From positions 72,074,001 through 72,138,000 of the forward strand of contig NC_069371.1 in assembly GCF_021730395.1 (NCBI RefSeq): a stretch of DNA of 64,000 nt, given 5' to 3'. Below the pieces are notes generated by a model, which saw only the letters and a program-made list of their open reading frames with translations, was not told the origin of the DNA and did no database searches. Shown here one piece after another: positions 24,701 to 36,600 of this stretch (position 1 is the first letter of the stretch; each line of letters starts with the position of its first letter). A program made the position numbers and the translations under genes. The stretch comes from Mercenaria mercenaria. Lineage: Eukaryota; Mollusca; Bivalvia; Venerida; Veneridae.

Positions 24701-25047
24701 TTATAATGAAAATAAAAGTAATAGATCTATTAGATCTAATTATAATACAACACACATCTATACATTCACACATATCAAACTGGTATAATACATAAACATA
24801 AATAGTAGATTTCTACTGATCAACCACGTGCATGTACATAGATAAACAAGATAGAGTGCACAAATGATCTTACCTGTATTTTTTTTGCTCTAAGGAAATT
24901 TTCTTTCCAATCTTTTCGACAGTTTGGCAAATCAAGAGTTTGACCCGCCGGGTGGCCAACTGCGTTAACGTACAGCGCACATCCGGCAAACAAACCGGAA
25001 AGTCCAGTGGCTCCAATTTTTAAACAATCTTTTAGGTTTAAATCCAT
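21734..25047 (-). CDS. DUF1772/anthrone-oxygenase-like four-helix membrane protein, copy 2
   Basis: Exons 24874-25047, 23194-23377 and 21734-21846 have exactly the lengths of copy 1 (174, 184, 113 nt) and the same phases, giving 156 intact residues ending ALSRK. About nine residues differ from copy 1: for example CTLYVNAAG becomes CALYVNAVG, RARKIQ becomes RAKKIQ, LQDDVIKTA becomes LEDDIIETA and NKQHGVK becomes NKHHGVR. Most are conservative, which suggests both copies are under constraint. The same four hydrophobic helices and HPA and W-N-K-x-H motifs are present. Intron 1 (1.5 kb) holds the element at 23873-24571; intron 2 (1.35 kb) holds the tRNA-like cassettes. The ATG at 25045-25047 is set by alignment with copy 1. 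Family assignment is from motif pattern only. Confidence 0.8.
22217..22398. repeat. dispersed repeat, also at 44347-44554
   Basis: Both copies contain GTGTTCAGACCCTGTGTTTT, a GAGATA block, TGTATAATT-TGTCCC, GATAATCAG and AAGATTA-CTAGT followed by CAGCCAGACTA or its variant. It is absent from the matching intron of copy 1. Confidence 0.7.
22470..22868 (+). mobile_element. two tRNA-like cassettes in tandem, with paralogous empty site
   Basis: Unit 1 is 22470-22612 and unit 2 is 22729-22868, a period of 259 bp. Each begins TGTCRCGGTATAGAA, carries a 72-nt tRNA-like fold (22519-22590 and 22774-22845) with box A GTAGCTYAGTCGGTAGAGC and box B GTTCGAG, and ends CTCACCCTGTGACA. Acceptor, D, anticodon and T arms can be paired, but the base before the anticodon is not U in unit 2, so a working tRNA is doubtful. 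Arm 1 of the duplication lacks the block (12550 region reads CATGCGTTGCAAATATTTCG). Confidence 0.75.
23554..23586. repeat. GA microsatellite
   Basis: GA-rich run in intron 1 of the copy 2 gene; the arm 1 equivalent is the shorter GA run at 16555-16573. Confidence 0.8.
23873..24571 (+). mobile_element. tandem-cored element (GTCGAG...CTAG), arm 2 copy
   Basis: Paralogue of 16752-17451 at the same intron position. Head ATCGAGTCTGCC, GCGTGCGTCCGTGCATGCGT stretch, about four core units, then CGGACTCGAC, a TGCTC/GGGCA hairpin and TCTAG before TT. Frames at 23908-24493 (up to 100 residues) run through the core because units of suitable length keep phase; they are not taken as genes. Confidence 0.75.
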
Positions 25048-25493
25048 GTTTATGTTTTGCTACGCAATAGACGATCTATATCATAAGAAGTGCACGAACG
25101 TGTAAAGAACTCTTGTGTGGCCTTGGTATATCAAAAGAGAAACTAAGCTTCAAGGACATCATATTTCGTCTGACTAATTTCACAGGCACTCGGTTGCACT
25201 GATAGTATTTTCCTATATTGGCCTGTACCTGCTGTTTGTTGGTTTTAATACGTGCACCAGTACACTCCCTGTGTTAGTGTAACAGAATCACTTTGCTAAA
25301 TAATGTTAAAATTTTAGGTTTAGGTAGACCTATAGTTACCCTATTCAAATATCTATATCTCTATCCTTAGACCTAACTTTTTAGATTCTTTAAAAGCAAA
25401 TTCACGACATACTGTTGATTTTTTTATACTCAGAGAGTGCTACTTCAGAGGTTAAAAGCAGCAAACGTTCGGTACTTGCCCATTTACGTAAAA

Positions 25494-25826
25494 CTACATC
25501 AGTACAACCAGATCAAGGTGGCCAACCCACTTGACTTTTGGATATCGAACCGCGAGAAAACGTCTCGATTCAGGTAATATTTTGGCCTTGATTTTAGGCA
25601 GCTCTACATATATGGTTGACCCAAGGTCATCATCATCTTCATTAATTGGTTTACTATAGAAGAGTATACTCGCGATTTCCTCATTCTTTACTGTTTCGCT
25701 GCTGAGACGAAAGATAATGAGAATTATAATTGTTATACGAATAAACAAACATGAATTTAGATCTATAGTGATGAATGTTACGTGATTGCTTGCCAATTTA
25801 ACACCAGCCTGCAGACTGAAAATCAT
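25494..25826 (-). CDS. unidentified 110-residue open frame, possibly a terminal exon
   Basis: The C-terminal two-thirds has a protein-like composition: an acidic stretch (PINEDDDDLG), then TIYVELPKIKAKILPES and YPKVKWVGHLDLV, with a stop right after. The N-terminal part is hydrophobic and less convincing; an acceptor-like CTTTCGTCTCAG lies before SETVKNEE, so a 3' terminal exon is possible. No domain is recognised and no partner exon was found nearby. It sits upstream of the copy 2 DUF1772-like gene, on the same strand. Confidence 0.25.
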   Translation of the reverse strand: MIFSLQAGVKLASNHVTFITIDLNSCLFIRITIIILIIFRLSSETVKNEEIASILFYSKPINEDDDDLGSTIYVELPKIKAKILPESRRFLAVRYPKVKWVGHLDLVVLM

Positions 25827-25929
25827 GGCTATTCATTTTTGAAAGTTTCCAATTCTTATTGATATAATTATTTCTTGCCTTTTAATCTGAGAAGTTTGCA
25901 TATTGACGACCAACATCTTTAAAATAAAG

Positions 25930-26645
25930 AAGTGGAAACTTCAGGTCGCCCAATACGACATATTTGTTTTTTTTTTAACGAAAATGTTGCAGGCTCGGTT
26001 TGATTGAGACTGTTCATGAACTGTAGTGGAAATGTAAGCTACCGTCTACGCCCTCCTGCCCCGGGTTGAGCAGAACTCAACATTTACAAATGTTATAAGT
26101 ACCAGAATATAATTAAAAGACATCCGCAGATGTATTCATACGGCGGTTTACATGGAACCTTCAATGATGCACAGAGTGCAATTCCATGAAAAGCGGCGTA
26201 TGATCCCCCGACAAAACAATGAGCAAAACTAAACTGACTGGAATTTAGAGAGGGGATCTGTGGTTATGGAGCCTAATATCACAGGAAAATTTAAAAGCAT
26301 ACACCATGACATATCCAAGCGGTGGTTATGCAATACCCAGATTTAAAGCTTTTAAAGCGGGAGTATTGGAACCACTAAAGGCGAAATGTTCAAGCTGAAA
26401 AATCAAACAGTACATTAATTAACACATCATAAATGTTGTGCTGAACAATCTGAAGAGAAGTTATAACAGCTCTGACTGAAGGTACGGGGAGACATTTACG
26501 ACCGCCACACGGCACAAACAATTCTGCCTTGAAAATAAAATAAAAACGGAAAACCACAAGTCGCCCAATACGACATAGACGAAATGTTTGATTGAGCGTG
26601 TTCATGGACGATAGTGGACGTGCAAGCTACCGTACGCGCCCTCAA
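25930..26645. repeat. direct repeat pair around 25930-26060 and 26548-26645
   Basis: Both blocks contain GTCGCCCAATACGACATA, TTTGATTGAG, GTTCATG, ATAGTGGA or GTAGTGGA, and CAAGCTACCGT or TAAGCTACCGT followed by CGCCCTC. The DNA between them and on to 27060 has no recognisable gene. Confidence 0.55.
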
Positions 26646-26999
26646 ACACCAAATCTAAATCATTACTTATAGTTAATACCAATTAATGACATACATAAAA
26701 TATGTAAAAAATATTTGTGTGCACAAAAATCCATACGTTTTTTTTTTCATTATCAAAACTCCTAATGCTAAAAAGTAATACACTGTGTATATCATGTATT
26801 TATATTCAAATGGTACATTTCCAGAACTGTTACATTTGTAGTCCCATATGGTACAATTAAGTCACTAGTTTCTCCAGTCCCAGTTCCAGAAAAATATTTG
26901 ATGGAGGGGAGAGGGGGCACCAGTTTAAAACGATGGTGCCTTCGGCGAGGCGCAGAACGACGAGCAGGGCTAGGTACGGGAGGGGGCGGGGGCCCTCCA

Positions 27000-27340
27000 C
27001 TCATGTTAGGGGTGACCATGGGGGTCTCATACCTGGAAATTTTTTAAATATAGGTATGAAATGACCGGTGGCCTCTGGTGCATTTTGTTGTCTAAATTCT
27101 GAGATACGGGTGGGGGACTCTCGTCATTTTAGCGGGGTCAGGGGTTTCCCCCTGGATGTTTTTTTTTTAAATACTGGTGTGAAATGGTGCCCCCAGGTTT
27201 CACTTTTTATGTCTATTAAAGCTTTAATTAGGTATGGGAGGGCCCGGGGTACTCTCCCAGAAAAAAAAAAAAAAATAGATTTAAAATGGTGGTGTCTGGT
27301 GCATTTTTGGGTCGGAATTTTGAAAAAATATTATTCCTTT
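27000..27340. repeat. low-complexity repeat with GGGG-CCCC and poly-T/poly-A blocks
   Basis: Diverged units of GGTATGAAATG or GGTGTGAAATGG, TGGTGTCTGGTGCATTTT and GGGTTTCCCCCTGGA follow each other upstream of DCTN2. The 128-residue open frame at 27068-27454 runs through this and is treated as spurious. Confidence 0.5.
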
Positions 27341-27647
27341 GCCAAAATAGTTGGGTGCAGCTTTGATGAGTATAGGTCATTCCTCAGACAATCGGGGGCA
27401 CGGCCCCTTGATCGGGCTTGTTCTCTGTCATATAAAATGTCTGCAGTCCACTGACACATTCGTTTTACTCATCAAATTAACTCTAACTTTAAATTTTTTA
27501 TCTTTTTAATTTCTAAAGTTTTTAGCTCTCAATAGTAGAACCCATGCTCTCTTTTTTTTGTTCTTATTGACATCTGGGAAAAAATCATGTAAGGATGATA
27601 GCGATATTGATGAGTCATAGGGAATTTTAGACTAAGCCACATTAATT

Positions 27648-30600
27648 ATGGCAGATCCAAAATATGCAAAATTACCTGGAATTGTAAGAATACAATTGCT
27701 AAATTAAGATAGGAAACGCTGAATTACACTTAATTAAATATTTTTGGGATGTCATTTTAGTGTCAGTGCAATCGGTTTTGCCATTTAGATGTCGTCAACG
27801 GTCCTTATCATGGTGGGTGGGGTAATAATTTGACACAAACTGTGAGCCCTTTCAGTTCGACAGGAGTCTGGCACATAGTTATGGTGGTTTAAGGATTGTC
27901 GAAATTGTAATGTCATAGAGTACGCACAATAAAAGCAGGGAATGGTAATAACCAGAGATTGCAGTGTACGAAATTCAGATTTGAAATTGAACCCACTAGC
28001 CCGTTCGGGCCAATTTCACTAGCCCGAACTTTAGCACCTTAAAATACATAATTTTTGCACCATATAACATTTTGTTTTACAGACATCTCTATGCATGTTT
28101 GAAGTAATAAAAAAGACACAGTACATGTTTGCCATGTTTTTGAAAAATTTTAACTCGAAATACTCCAGTCCAGATCAGCATCGTCAGAGTCCAAAAGCAT
28201 TGGACATGACACTCCTTGCCAAAGCGAAATCAAAACTGTGAGCCCGATTTTTTAGGATCCGCACTAATTACTGCAACTCGGACTGTTGACAATTTGCAAG
28301 ATGTAATAACGAGTGCTGAATACACATTTACACACACGCTGATAGCATAATTTAAGCTCCGCCTACTGCAGGTACTTGTGAGATTTTCGTGAGAAGTGTG
28401 AAAGCTAATCAAGTTATCCGTTACGCTTGAGGTGATTGTATTCAGCCAGTTAGTACTGCGGTTACGTCTTTGACACTGTGTTAGATGAATTGTCAACACG
28501 TGAGAGTGCAAAAAAAAAAACAATAATTCCATAAGCGTTTCTCAGTCTGGAAAATCACGATGCAATACTCGTTTAATTAGCATGATTTTTTAAACAAATT
28601 AGGAAAATTCGGTAGCCTGGTCGGGCTTGCTAGCCCGAGCTGAACTTTGGTGTCGGGCTAAAATTTGGTAGCCACGGGCTGTTGGACTACCGCGAATTTC
28701 GAACACTGAGATTGTATGTCTAGTGTCTTGCAGAGATCTGGTCACGGGAGTCTGAAATTCTATCAATAAGACCATAGAAGTCTATCTTTACAAAAATTAC
28801 CCCCAATATATATAAAATAAACACCAGGAATGAAGCGTCAAAAACCTAGGGTCACCTGAAAATTCGAACGGAACGTAGGGTAATCGGAATTTAGCGAGCG
28901 TGGTGAAATAATAACAGTAATATACACTTACCACAGAAATCACACATTTTCTGAGGTTTTCAGGGATTTTCATCTGATCTGGTATACCCCTTGCTAGAAA
29001 AAACCAAAAACAACCCACTGTTTTGGGGAAATATATTCAAATATGCAAGTATTGTAAATCGTTTAACCTGGTGACTTTAAAAAAAAAGAGGTAAAACACT
29101 TATCCCCTCTTTAACACAGTAAAAACAGCAGATTGAGGGCCCTGGTTTTGTATGCCACCCTCTTTTTCTTTAGCACTTAAAAGGTTTTTTTTTTCAAATT
29201 TCCATATTTTTAGCTCACCAGAGCAAAGGTGAGCAATTGTGACCAGTTATTGTCCGGCGTGCATCGTCCATCGTCGGTCAACATTTGCCTTGTGAACACT
29301 CTAGAGACCACATTTTTGACCCAGTCCTTATGAATCTTGGTCAGAATGTTTGTCTTGATGATCTCTAGGTCAAGTCCGAAACTGGGTCATGTGGGGTCAA
29401 AAACTAGGTCAGTAGGTCAGATCAATGAAAAAGCTTGTGAACACTCTAGAGACCACATTTGTGACCCAATCTTTATGAAACATAGTCAGAATGTTTGTCT
29501 TGATAATCTCTAGATCAAGTTCAAAACTGGGTCATGTGGGCAGCAGCGGCACAAGCGCATTTTTGAGAGCCACGGAATGAACGAGAAACTGCGGAATATC
29601 GAGAATAAGGTATAATCTAGATGTCTAAAGCCCTGATTGGCCTGAATGTCTTGCTGGTAGTTCAAGGAGTTGAAATTACAGAAAATGATATTCACACTAG
29701 TATGAATGACAGTTACAACAGATTTATGCAAACATTTTAGATGTAATACTGTTTATTATATAGTGTTTTCTTTCTATTTAAGGACCTGAATTCACCAGAT
29801 GTATATGAGACTAGCGACCTTCCAGAGTCGGAGCAGGGTATTGTCCCTGAACAGGTATATATCCAACAGCTTAGTAGTAATTAATTTGAATAAGTTAGAA
29901 TAATTTCATTTTAGCTTTACTTAAGGTAGTCTAACTAATTGTACGTGAGTCATGATATTGTTATAATTCTTGCATAGGTCAACATATTTCCTCCATGTAC
30001 AACATAGGAAGGACCTTTTCTGAGGTGAACCTTCCGCAACGATTCTAGGCGGCAGGGCGGTGATTTTTAAATAGCATTTTAACTATTAAAAACCAAAAAC
30101 TTTAGTGAAATTTTAAGATACCTGGAAAGAATATCCATTTTTTCCTTCCATTCAGTTGAGGTTTATGTGAATAAAAGGCAAATCACAAGTTTGTCACTGT
30201 TTTAAACAGCACACCCTAAAGTTAACACAAATTTTACATGGCTCGTGTCATGATAGATGACGTTGATGTCAAATCTTTATTACACTAGTGTATTATCATT
30301 TTTAAGTAACGGTTTTATTACACTCCCGTGACGTCAAACATGTGATAAACTTACTTTGACAACTTGATTTGACTGCAGAAGAACTGTGGTGATGCTTTGT
30401 TACATACATAATTTTGTATACCATAGAATATTGGAATCATTTAGGAAGGAAAAAAGTAGGTGATGTCTTTGAATGTTTCAGGAAGAAATTCCCAATGATG
30501 CTATAGACAAAGTACAGCTCGACACGGAAACAGCTTACAAAAAGTTTAGAGGGAAAGGTGTGGAAGGACAAAATATTGGTAAGTGTTGTGTGAAATCATT

Positions 30601-33600
30601 AACATTGTGGTTGACTAAATTTCTTGAATTCTTTGTTTGAGTGGGTGTATGAATTAGAGGATTTCAACTTCAGAACATAAAATGAATTGGAATTTTACAT
30701 TGTCAGGTTCATTGGGATTAAATTTCATATATTTCACAAGCTATCTGGATAGATGGATGGATTTCTCGGCTGAAAAGAATTCTTCACACTCTAATGAGGT
30801 TTCCAGCTAGGTGTAGTGACAGGCAAATGGTATAGTGTTCTGTTAATTTAGTTATTTTAGAGTGCTACAGCTGTCAACCTCAAAATATTTTTAGTCTGAC
30901 TGCACTGCATAAGAATTGTGCTGTCTTGCCAACAACTTTATATTCACCACTTTTCACGTGTTTGTTTTTGCTCTTTTCAGATTTTTCTGATAAGATAAGT
31001 GAGGAAAGAAGAACTGGTTATGATGCTAAAGTGGAATATGAACTGGTATGGGAAATGATAGAAAGAGTAACTGATTTTCTTGTTAATATTTATGAGCAGT
31101 TATACTCAAGCCTGAGTATGTATGTGTATCGACAAAAACATCACAGGACTATATTTCTGTTAAAAGTAGATATCAAATTATTGCATAACTATACCTCCAC
31201 AAACGAAGTTGGGTGGTATTTAGGAGTGAGCCTGTCTGACGGTCGGTCCGTTGGTTTTCAACGTTTCTGGACAATAACTCGTGAAAGGCCAGATTTAAAT
31301 AAATTTTGATACACTGGTGTAACATCATAAAATGCAGGTAAAGTTCAACATTGAGGTCAGTAGGTCAAAGGTCATATTGACCCAGAACAGTTAAACTATT
31401 CCTTGGTGATAACTTGACAATTCTTGAGCCTAGAATCATGGAAGTTGGTAGTTGGTCATGAGTAGCAGATGACCCCTTGGCCTAAGGTCAAGGTCACAGT
31501 GACCCAGAATAGTTAAACTGTTTCTGGACGATAACTTAAGAACCCTTTAGCCTAGAATCATGAAAATTGATAGGTTGATCATGACCAGCAGATGACCCCT
31601 ATTGATTTTTGGACCAGTAGGTCAAAGGTCATGGTCACATTGACTGAGAACAGTAGAACTTTTTTTTACATAGGCTTATTTGTGTGACAAGGTCGTATTG
31701 TAGTGGTATTATTCGTCACTCCTGCGACTGCTCTAGTTTAGTTATGAATTGTTTTGTAATTACAAGAGTGTATCTATACTGCTATTGTAGCTTGGGGAAG
31801 GAACTGGTAAAGTAGAATCTCCACAACAGAAGTATCTGAGGCTGCAACATGAAATACGGGAACTTAGTGAAGAAGTTAACAGGATAAAGGTACAGGATAT
31901 ATCTCAGGGGAGATTATGATTTTTTTGTCCCTGTAGTGGCAGTAAAATTTCATATTTTGTAAAATTAACATTAAACTCATCTTGTCTTACTTTTTCCCTA
32001 GGAGTGAATTTTTATTGATTAAATTATATTACAATGTTACTCTAAAATACATAAATAACCAGAAATCTTGTTGGGAATAGTTGGGTGTTTTTTTTTTCTT
32101 TTTGAAGATTTGTGTGGTTGATTTAAAAATATCTTAGCAAATACTTTCTTGGTATATATGTTGTCTTACCAAATTGTATTTCACCGTCCAGGCCTACAAA
32201 GGTCAAGGACAAACGTGCAGTAGTTTTGATATGCTTTTGCAGCAGTTTTAAGGTCAAAATATATTCAGTAAACTTGGTCATCTCACTCAAAGTTATTTTA
32301 CTGGCAGTACAAAATATCCGATACATTCTGTGTTTTCCTTTGCAGGACAATATAAAATCAGAATCCTCGGAGGAGAAACTATCGCCGGTTGCTATGGGCA
32401 AACAGTTAGAATATTTACAACATCAGTTAACTGATCTACATTTAGAAAAAGTTCTTGGACCAGATGCCTCCATAGATCTGTCAGATCCTCAGGGAGCATT
32501 ACAAAAGTAAGTAAAGACTACTTCAGTATTGGTGGCTTTACAAAACTAAAGTAATGAATGTATTTAATGCAATCTAAAAAGAAAAGAAGTCTTAATTTCT
32601 TTTAGGTAGCATTTATACATTTTTATGCCCCCAAAAGTTATTTATTTTTCTGTTAGTTTGTTTGTCCTCCTGAAACACTAATTGTCAGTTTAATTTTGTC
32701 TCCCACACCACTGTGATGGAAGACATATTGATTTCCTTCTGTCTTTGTGTGTGTCAGCCAGTCCAACAGCTTTGTAAAATGCACTTGTTATTTAGAGATC
32801 GTGGGCTGAGCGCGAAACTATTGTAACTGTATATAAATAAAGAACAAGATACAATAGTTTTGCGCTCAGCCCTCGAGATATATCACCAAAGTCCAACTCT
32901 TCACCAGCCACAGTTTCAACCCAGATTGCTTTCTCAATTCTTTAGCCTTTTTTTTTTTGCAGGAGACTGTTAACACAACTAGAATCATTTAAACCTAGCC
33001 AGAAACCAGCATCTGCCGCTAGTAAGGAAAGTGGAGACAGTGGAGATCATGTGACCTATGAATTATTCTACCGACCAGAACAGGCACAATTCAGTAGAAA
33101 TGCAAAGGTGTTCATTTGATTATTCTTTCTGTATCAGTTGAGATACTGAAATTATTTTAAATCAGTGTTGGTTATCTTGGAGTATGTCAGATTGTGGCAG
33201 CTCGGGCCTCCTTGCCTGAGTGGTTAAGGCTGTAGCCTTCAAATTGCTTGCCCCTCACCAATGTTGGTTCAGGGCGTTGAATTCTTCATGTGAGGACGCC
33301 ATTTAACTGGCTTACAGAAGGTTCATGGTTCTAGCCAGGTGCCCCTCATGGTGAAATAATCCACAAAGAGGCATGTGTGGAAAGTTGTCATATTACCTAT
33401 AATTGTGTTGGTGCGATGTTAAACCCAACAAAGATTGTGACTGCATTAAGTAGCTGTACATTTAACAGGTTCATGATGAGAGCTTTGTAAGTTTGGGAGT
33501 TTAACTGGTATAAAGAGAATGCTTTTTATTATCGGAACAAACCCTATAGAAAGCATGTTCATTTTATATGTATGTTTTTTCGTAAAAGGTGTCAAGTTCT

Positions 33601-36600
33601 GGTTACACAAAGGATGATGCTGAATGAAGAATGAAAGTATTTCAGTGTGTTTCTGTTCTGTAAAGATTGCAGAAAAGGTATTCTATATACATAATGATAA
33701 ATGTAACATTGTACTTCAGCTTGCAAGTTTAGAGGAACGTTTGGAGAGACTGGAGGCTGCCATGGGCAATACAAACCAAGACAAACTGGTAATATATCAT
33801 AAACATTTTTGTTTGACATACACGGGATATAACTGAATACTCATTTGGTAAATCACTTCACTTCTATTAATGTGCTAATTCATGAAAATTGAACATTTAA
33901 TGATACAAAGAAAAAATGCAGAGAACTTTTCTCTGAACTTTTTACTATTCGTTTAACAAATTGCATGCTGTAAGTTTCCTAGTTAATTGCATGAGTTACA
34001 GAAATCTGTCCTGTACATTTGGTTACATATTTACATAAATTAATGCCCACCAATATCTTCTAAGGATGCATTGGCCATTTGTCTGTCTGTGTTGTACATA
34101 TCTCAGAAGATATATTACCTAGATTCATTATACATTATGTTATACTTAATCCTTAAAAAGTTTTATACATTAGGTGAAGTTGGACATGTGCTGGGGATTG
34201 ATTTGGAATTTCACTAGAGAAAAAAAAAATACATAAGGGCCTAAAATGTTTTGACACACATCTCAAAATGATTTGACTTTAAGTCAGAAACTATAGAAAT
34301 TCTATTCAGCCTGTAAACAAACTTTCAGTAAGCAGGGGCTCCTGTATACTACAAACACACATCTGTGTCAAACTGTTTTTGCCTTCATTTCAGGGTTTAC
34401 TTACAGCAGATACAGACAACAAAAGTTTGGTGGTAAGTTAGATATTAAAATAAAACTGTTGAAAATGGCATTAAATCCAAAACAAACAAGCATAAAAATA
34501 AAACCAGGTGATCATGTATGTCCTAAATTTCCTTGAGTAAGTTGAGTAATTATATAGATCAATCATCTAGTTATGAAAATGCTACCAGAATGTCAAGCTA
34601 AGACCTGCCATGTAATTACAGAAAGATTCGCGATGAAATTGAGGGAAAATGCTTGACAGGGCTAAAAACAGAACTAATGGTATTTGAACTCCCATAGCTG
34701 GACTACATACTATGCATTTTGGCTGTTTAATGTTTATAATAAGCATGAGAGTTAACTTGTGCTAAATTGACTACAATGTACCGGTATTGCTTGCTGTTGA
34801 TGATAGATCCTGTTGATTTACAAGTAACGATTTGTTTTTGACAAAATTCGTGGTCTGAGCGCGAAACTATTGTAACTGTATATAGATAAAGAACAAGATA
34901 CAATGTAACAGTAGTTTCGCGCTCAGCCCTCGAAATGTCTTCATGGTAATTCTGGAATGCTTACTTCAGACTTTTGAAACATTTAATAATATCTGGTCTA
35001 TTAAAAGCTCACACTCATAAGAATTACTGGCTATAAATTGTCTGATTAAGTAAAATAAAATGTCTTGCTTCACTGTCACATACAAGGCTCTTGTCTGGGT
35101 GTTCAGAAAAATTATATACATGCTCTTCACCTTGTTAATTCCTCCATGTATAGAAGCTATACAGCTGACCACTGGAAGATTCTACTAAAGAACCCATTCT
35201 TGTCTAAAATTAGTTAGGTGGGGGAAAAACTTGGGGATGAAAAGTAAATTCATAAGTTGTTATGTGTGAAACCTCAGTTGATTGTTATTTGTTACCATGA
35301 TGGCATGAACTCTGACTATATATGTTTGCATTGTTGCCTAGGGAGCTGTAGCTGTAGTGAACTCCAAGATGTCCTTGCTTGAACCGACCAATGTAGAGCA
35401 GGTAGAGGTGAGGCTACATAGTGTATTACAGAAACTTGACAAGATTGCAGAGAAGAAAAATACTCAAGAAGACGGGGAAAGACAGAACAAAGTAGGTCAT
35501 AGTGATGTTAAAATTAATTTTGATGGTGCTTTCACGATTTGTATCTCTCTTTTAAAGAACTTGTTAGAAATTTTAAAAGTATGTTAAATGGAAAAAAGAC
35601 TTGAATGTTGTTATAATGCATGGTGATGGTTTTTCAGTAAAGCTGTAATATTGCTGTATCCTTAGCGCTTACTTTACGTGTAAACCCATGATAGAAAAAT
35701 CAGTCTCCTTGGCTGAATGGTAATGGTCACTGACTCTTGCCTCATGCCCATTGAGTTCAGACCCTGCTTGGGTTGTCATGTGAGGATGCAAAACAACTAG
35801 CTTGTAGGCCAGTGTTCTACCCATGTGGTACCCGCTCATGAAATGATGCCTAGAGGGACTTCTGGAGTGTTATCCCATCTTTAAAAGCTGCCATACATAT
35901 TTGACCAGAACTGTGCCCATGTCACTTAATAAATAATAAACAAAAAGAAACAAACATTTTACCAGTTTCTCACATGCCTGTATTGCAAATGGAAACATAT
36001 TGCTACTTTGTTTAAGGTATCCTGCCCAGCTAAATAGCATGGGTGTTAGCTCACAATCCATTAAGGTAATTGGAGAGTTGTATACCCTATGAAACAATGT
36101 AGAGGTAAAACCCAGAAACAGATCTGGCCTAGATGATGATCAAACATATAAATTATAGACTGAAGTGTCCTTTCACAAGGTATATAGTTACCAGTAAATG
36201 TTGCAGTATACTTAGTCTAGCAGGTTTATATGACCACAAGACTTTATCTTTCAGATATCCGAGTTATACAGTATGGTAAAGAAATGGGAGGCAACTGCTG
36301 ATGTTCTACCAAAGGTTGTGGACAGATTGGCTGCCTTAAAAGATTTACATGAACAAGGTTTGTGTACAAAAAAAAAATGTAGAATTTAGAAACATTCTAT
36401 TGTTATAAGCATTTTCCTCTAAGACTATGAAAATATATGTAGATTTATTTGATGGCAATCTTGAATGAATTAAAATGAATAATTCATCTATTAATAAACA
36501 CAATGTTTTAATAACAAGTGGATCAAGAATCAAATGCCTCGCTATAACGAATACAAGTTTATTTACTATTTTCTTACATGATCATTAGTACTTTATATTA

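Larger units (their letters stand above)
20725..25172. repeat. segmental duplication, arm 2
   Basis: Paralogous to 9050-18033, same orientation. Compared with arm 1 it lacks the element at 10033-12049 and about 3.3 kb of intron 1, and it has extra insertions inside intron 2 (a dispersed repeat at 22217-22398 and the tRNA-like cassettes at 22470-22868). Confidence 0.9.

Noticed and set aside
27068-27454. 128-residue ORF upstream of DCTN2
   Set aside because: It runs through low-complexity repeat units with poly-A coded lysines and has no domain.
28230-28532. 100-residue minus-strand ORF
   Set aside because: It lies wholly inside the CAGTG-ended element, shows no transposase or other domain, and is likely chance.
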